From positions 1-64,000 of the forward strand of contig CBDHES010000002.1 of NCBI GenBank assembly GCA_965262175.1: 64,000 bases of DNA. Reading direction: 5' to 3'. This DNA comes from CADEDH01 sp965262175. Its GTDB lineage: Bacteria; Actinomycetota; Acidimicrobiia; Acidimicrobiales; SZUA-35. Position numbers and translations under genes: made by a program. Positions 61,407 through 64,000 of the stretch are shown here, in pieces. How positions within the stretch are numbered: position 1 is the first letter of the stretch; each line of letters begins with the position of its first letter. The notes beneath the pieces are model-generated. The model ran no database searches, was not told where the DNA came from, and saw only the letters and a program-made list of their open reading frames with translations.

Positions 61407-61463
61407 CCGATCCCGGGGCGCCGGACGGCCCCGAACGCCCGACGGCCGGCTAGAACGGGGAAC

Positions 61464-62393
61464 GTGGAGAACCGCATCCGCCGCCTGGCCGAGGAACTCG
61501 ACGAGGTCGACCGATCGATCCTGGCCTGCTCCACCGAGCCGACCCCGTTCCTCGAGGAGCTCGACTACGCGCTGCGCCCCCGGGTCCACGAGCAGCGAAT
61601 TCCCAGCTTCGGGGCGATCGTCGACCCCCGGACCGAGATGCGGTCGTGGGCCGAGGCGGCCGGGTTCGAGGTGACCAACCGGCGGGTCGACGAGCTGCGG
61701 GATTCGACCGTACGCCGGCTGGCCGACGGGATCGTGAGCTGGGTCGTGCGCCGGCGGGCCGGCGTCAACGACCTCGTGGTGTTCGACCGGACGGTCGGCT
61801 CGGAGCGGGATCTGACGATCTTGGCCGCTGCCACCGGGGGGACGGTCGTCCAGCGCCATCCGGCGGGCCGCATCCGGGCCGCCGGGTCGTTCGGGGTCCT
61901 CCGTCGCGACCAGATCGACTGGCAGCTCGAGCTACCGGTCGACCGATGGCTCCCGGCGGGGGTTCGGCGCCAGCTCCCTCCGATCGTCGACACGCTCGTC
62001 CCCTTCGCCGTGCACGACGTGGGCGCCCGCCGGGTCGGGGCGACGCTGGTGGTGACCCCCGACGGGGAGCTCCTGGCTTCCTCGGAGCGACCGTACGGAC
62101 GTCCGCCGGGTTTCAACGTGGCCCGGCCGGCCGACCTCGCCCCGCTGTACCACGTGCTCGGCCAGCTCGACGGCGCGGCGGTGTTCGACGAGCAGGGGAC
62201 GCTGACCCAGCTCGGCGTCCGGCTCGTTCCCAGCCGGGAGGCCGAAGCGGAGGTGGCGGCCTATCGGGGAACCCGCCACACCTCGGCGCTTCGCTACAGC
62301 CGGGATGACCGTCGGGCGACCGTCGTGGTGATCAGCGCCGACGGCCCGGTGTCGGTCATCCGGGACGGGGTCCTCCTCGGCCAGACCGGCTAG
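61464..62393 (+). CDS. DisA_N (diadenylate cyclase)-domain protein, altered active site
   Basis: 309 residues from GTG 61464. The first ~195 residues match no family I know. The C-terminal ~115 residues show DAC landmarks: LDGAAVFDEQGTL (the DGA motif), then GTRHTSALRYS in place of the usual GTRHRxA motif, and VVVISADGPVSVIRDGVL. The GTRHR Arg normally contacts ATP, and here it is Thr, so cyclase activity is uncertain. The DNA-binding HhH part of DisA is absent. It may bind or make c-di-AMP, possibly linked to the potassium channel upstream, since c-di-AMP controls K+ in many Gram-positives (inference). Confidence 0.72.
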   Translation: MENRIRRLAEELDEVDRSILACSTEPTPFLEELDYALRPRVHEQRIPSFGAIVDPRTEMRSWAEAAGFEVTNRRVDELRDSTVRRLADGIVSWVVRRRAGVNDLVVFDRTVGSERDLTILAAATGGTVVQRHPAGRIRAAGSFGVLRRDQIDWQLELPVDRWLPAGVRRQLPPIVDTLVPFAVHDVGARRVGATLVVTPDGELLASSERPYGRPPGFNVARPADLAPLYHVLGQLDGAAVFDEQGTLTQLGVRLVPSREAEAEVAAYRGTRHTSALRYSRDDRRATVVVISADGPVSVIRDGVLLGQTG

Positions 62394-62471
62394 GCGGGCA
62401 CGAGCCCACCTCGACCGGTACGCCGCCGGTCACTACGCTCGTGCCAGGGGAAGAACGCAAAGGAGCCTGCC

Positions 62472-63317
62472 ATGCGGGTGATGAGCACCACCGTCGGCGA
62501 CTATGCCCGGATCAAGGTGGAGCCGGTGACCGGCTCGATCGGGGCCGAGATCAGCGGCGTCGACCTGCGGGATCTCGACGACGAGATCGTGGCCGAGATC
62601 CAAGACGCCTGGCTGGCCCACAAGGTGTTGTTCTTCCGGGATCAGGATCTGACCCACGCCCAACACGTGGCCTACGGGCGGGCGTTGGGCGACCTCGAGA
62701 TCCATCCCTTCGTCGAGTCGGTACCCGACCATCCGGAGATCATCGTCCTCGAGTCGACCCCCGAGAAGTTCCAGGCGGCCGAGACCTGGCACTCCGACGT
62801 CACGTTCCGGGAGTGCCCGCCGCTCGGTTCGGTCCTGCTCGGCAGGATCATCCCGCCGTACGGGGGCGACACGTGCTGGGCCAACATGGAACTGGCCTAC
62901 GAGCTGCTCCCCGACGACGTGAAGGAGCAGATCGAGGGCCGGGTCGCCATCCACTCCTACGTGAAGGCGTTCGGCAACACGATCTCCGACGCCGAGCGGG
63001 CCAAGGCGCTGGAGGAGCACCCCGAGCAGAAGCACCCGATCGTCCGGACCCACCCGGTGACCGGAGCCAAGAGCCTCTTCATCAACCGGATCTTCACCGT
63101 CGGCATCGACGGGATGACCGCGGACGAGTCGCGGCCGCTGCGGCGGCTGCTGTACGCCCAGGCCGACCGGCCCGAGATCCAGTGCCGGTTCCGGTGGCGG
63201 CCCAACAGCATCGCCCAGTGGGACAACCGGTGCACCCAGCACTACGCCGTCCCCGACCACGGAGGGCAGCATCGGCGGGTCGAGCGGGTGACGCTGCTGG
63301 GCGACCGGCCGTTCTGA
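62472..63317 (+). CDS. TauD/TfdA-family dioxygenase 2
   Basis: 281 residues from ATG 62472 with AAAGGAG upstream. VEPVTGSIGAEISGVDLRDLDDEIVAEIQDAWLAHKVLFFRDQDL is the family opening; ETWHSDVTFRECPPLGSVL carries the HxD ligands; CRFRWRPNSIAQWDNRCTQHYAVPDH with the following RRVERV supplies the distal His and the 2-oxoglutarate Arg. It resembles the copy at 10988 in outline but is clearly diverged (the HTDHS segment is HSDVT here). TACGCT at 62432-62437 is a likely -10 giving a short leader. Substrate unknown. Confidence 0.88.
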   Translation: MRVMSTTVGDYARIKVEPVTGSIGAEISGVDLRDLDDEIVAEIQDAWLAHKVLFFRDQDLTHAQHVAYGRALGDLEIHPFVESVPDHPEIIVLESTPEKFQAAETWHSDVTFRECPPLGSVLLGRIIPPYGGDTCWANMELAYELLPDDVKEQIEGRVAIHSYVKAFGNTISDAERAKALEEHPEQKHPIVRTHPVTGAKSLFINRIFTVGIDGMTADESRPLRRLLYAQADRPEIQCRFRWRPNSIAQWDNRCTQHYAVPDHGGQHRRVERVTLLGDRPF

Positions 63318-63351
63318 GCGGTCGACACCCGAGGGGCCGAGCCTCGGGCGA

Positions 63352-63960
63352 TCACGACTCCTGGGGCTCGTCGTCCTCGGCCAGAATCCGGTAGAGGGAC
63401 TTGCGGGCGTCGGTCAGGACCTTGTGGGCCGCCTCGGCCTGGGCGTCGGTGCCCGCCGCTGCGACCTGCTTGGTCGCCGCGCCGAGCTGGAACATCGCCT
63501 GCCGGAGGCCGACCCGACCGGCCGACCCCCCTTCGGCGAAGCGCTCCCAGACCGGAGGCCCGTCGATCTCGGCGACGGCCTCGTGGCCGACGTCGGTGAG
63601 GGTGAACACGTTCTTGCCTCCTTCGGCGTGGGCGACGATCAGCCCTTCGTCGGCCAGTTGCTGGAGGGTCGGGTAGATCGAGCCGGGGCTGGGTTGCCAG
63701 TTGCCGCCGCTCCGCTCCTCGAGCTCCTGCATGAGCTGGTAGCCGTGCATGGGCTGGTCGGCGAGGAGCATGAGCACGCCGGCCCGGACTTCGCCTCGGC
63801 TGACCCGGTTGCGGCGGCCGCCTCGGGGGCCGGGGCCCGGCCCGCGGCGACCGTGCCGGCCGGGGCCACGGCCCCGACGGGCGACGCTGCCGACCGTCAT
63901 GGCGTTGTCGACGTTGGTCACCGAGGTGACGTTGCGTTGGTGGATGGTTCTGCGATTCAT
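63352..63960 (-). CDS. PadR-family transcriptional regulator
   Basis: 202 residues. The PadR winged helix is RGEVRAGVLMLLADQPMHGYQLMQELEERSGGNWQPSPGSIYPTLQQLADEGLIVAHAEGGKNVFTLTDVGHE, followed by a C-terminal helical dimerisation part ending in an acidic tail. The first ~50 residues are Arg/Gly-rich. ATG 63960 or ATG 63900 can start it; with the latter, the perfect palindrome GTCACC-GA-GGTGAC at 63917-63930 would lie 17 bp upstream and could be an autoregulatory operator. The gene beyond the right edge is probably its divergent target. Confidence 0.85.
   Translation of the reverse strand: MNRRTIHQRNVTSVTNVDNAMTVGSVARRGRGPGRHGRRGPGPGPRGGRRNRVSRGEVRAGVLMLLADQPMHGYQLMQELEERSGGNWQPSPGSIYPTLQQLADEGLIVAHAEGGKNVFTLTDVGHEAVAEIDGPPVWERFAEGGSAGRVGLRQAMFQLGAATKQVAAAGTDAQAEAAHKVLTDARKSLYRILAEDDEPQES
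63917..63930. promoter_or_regulatory. Possible PadR operator
   Basis: GTCACC-GA-GGTGAC is a perfect inverted repeat, 17 bp upstream of the alternative start at 63900 of the PadR gene. If ATG 63960 is the true start, it lies inside the coding region. Confidence 0.35.
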
Positions 63961-64000
63961 GGGTTGTCGCTTTCGATTTGGTTGCGGTGCGTTCGACGAG

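Noticed and set aside
1..64000. CRISPR arrays, insertion sequences, rRNA
   Set aside because: None seen on either strand: no regular short repeats with spacers, no transposase motifs, no rRNA signatures.

Overview
The window is GC-rich (roughly 70%) actinobacterial DNA. Its mix of CaiB/BaiF CoA-transferase, acyl-CoA dehydrogenases, three crotonases, two luciferase-like F420-type oxidoreductases, Baeyer-Villiger monooxygenases, EspR-like and PadR regulators and transmembrane Ser/Thr kinases suggests a soil or aquatic actinomycete, most likely of the Acidimicrobiia. That placement is inference from gene content. Twenty genes carry a -10 box (TAnnnT) whose 3' end lies 6-8 nt before the start codon, so much of the transcription here looks leaderless; this pattern was also used to choose starts.

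Layout. 0-7 kb, mostly minus strand: a membrane protein cut by the left edge, an SH3-domain lipoprotein (+), then a four-gene minus-strand run: a transmembrane Ser/Thr kinase carrying 14 propeller blades, an EspR-like HTH protein, an ImmA/IrrE-type metallopeptidase and a MAB_1171c-like membrane protein. 7-13 kb: lipoprotein, monooxygenase, MFS exporter and TauD-type dioxygenase. 12-18 kb: a divergent metal locus with a CobW-family GTPase plus WD40 protein on one side and a complete binding protein-permease-permease-ATPase importer (FecBCDE type) on the other, with two near-identical Fur-family palindromes between them. 18-22.8 kb: PhnF-like regulator and a phnE remnant, a triple-repeat secreted protein, tRNA-Arg, a thioredoxin-like protein and an Lgt-like membrane protein. 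22.8-25.9 kb: an accessory island beside tRNA-Lys with a degenerate HNH-integrase fusion, a DUF4160/DUF2442 pair and an AbiEi-like protein. 26-35 kb: a heme peroxidase, then a two-component system and a MacB-type efflux operon; both the regulator gene and the efflux operon are preceded by four TGAG-type repeats spaced exactly 11 bp. 35-49 kb: amidohydrolase, MOSC protein and a dense set of CoA-ester and redox genes. 49-64 kb: a second Ser/Thr kinase, an intact monooxygenase, penicillin acylase family protein, a GluR0-like ligand-gated channel, a DisA_N-like protein, a second TauD-type dioxygenase and a PadR regulator.

Quality note. Eight genes between 1.5 and 24.2 kb need about thirteen single-base shifts to read through, several at C or G runs, and conserved protein sequence resumes in the new frame each time. 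No such break was seen from 24.2 to 64 kb. Assembly or sequencing indels in the left part are the simplest explanation, so features typed as pseudogenes there may be intact in the organism. The phnE remnant (missing both ends) and the integrase (missing its box I segment) look genuinely degraded.
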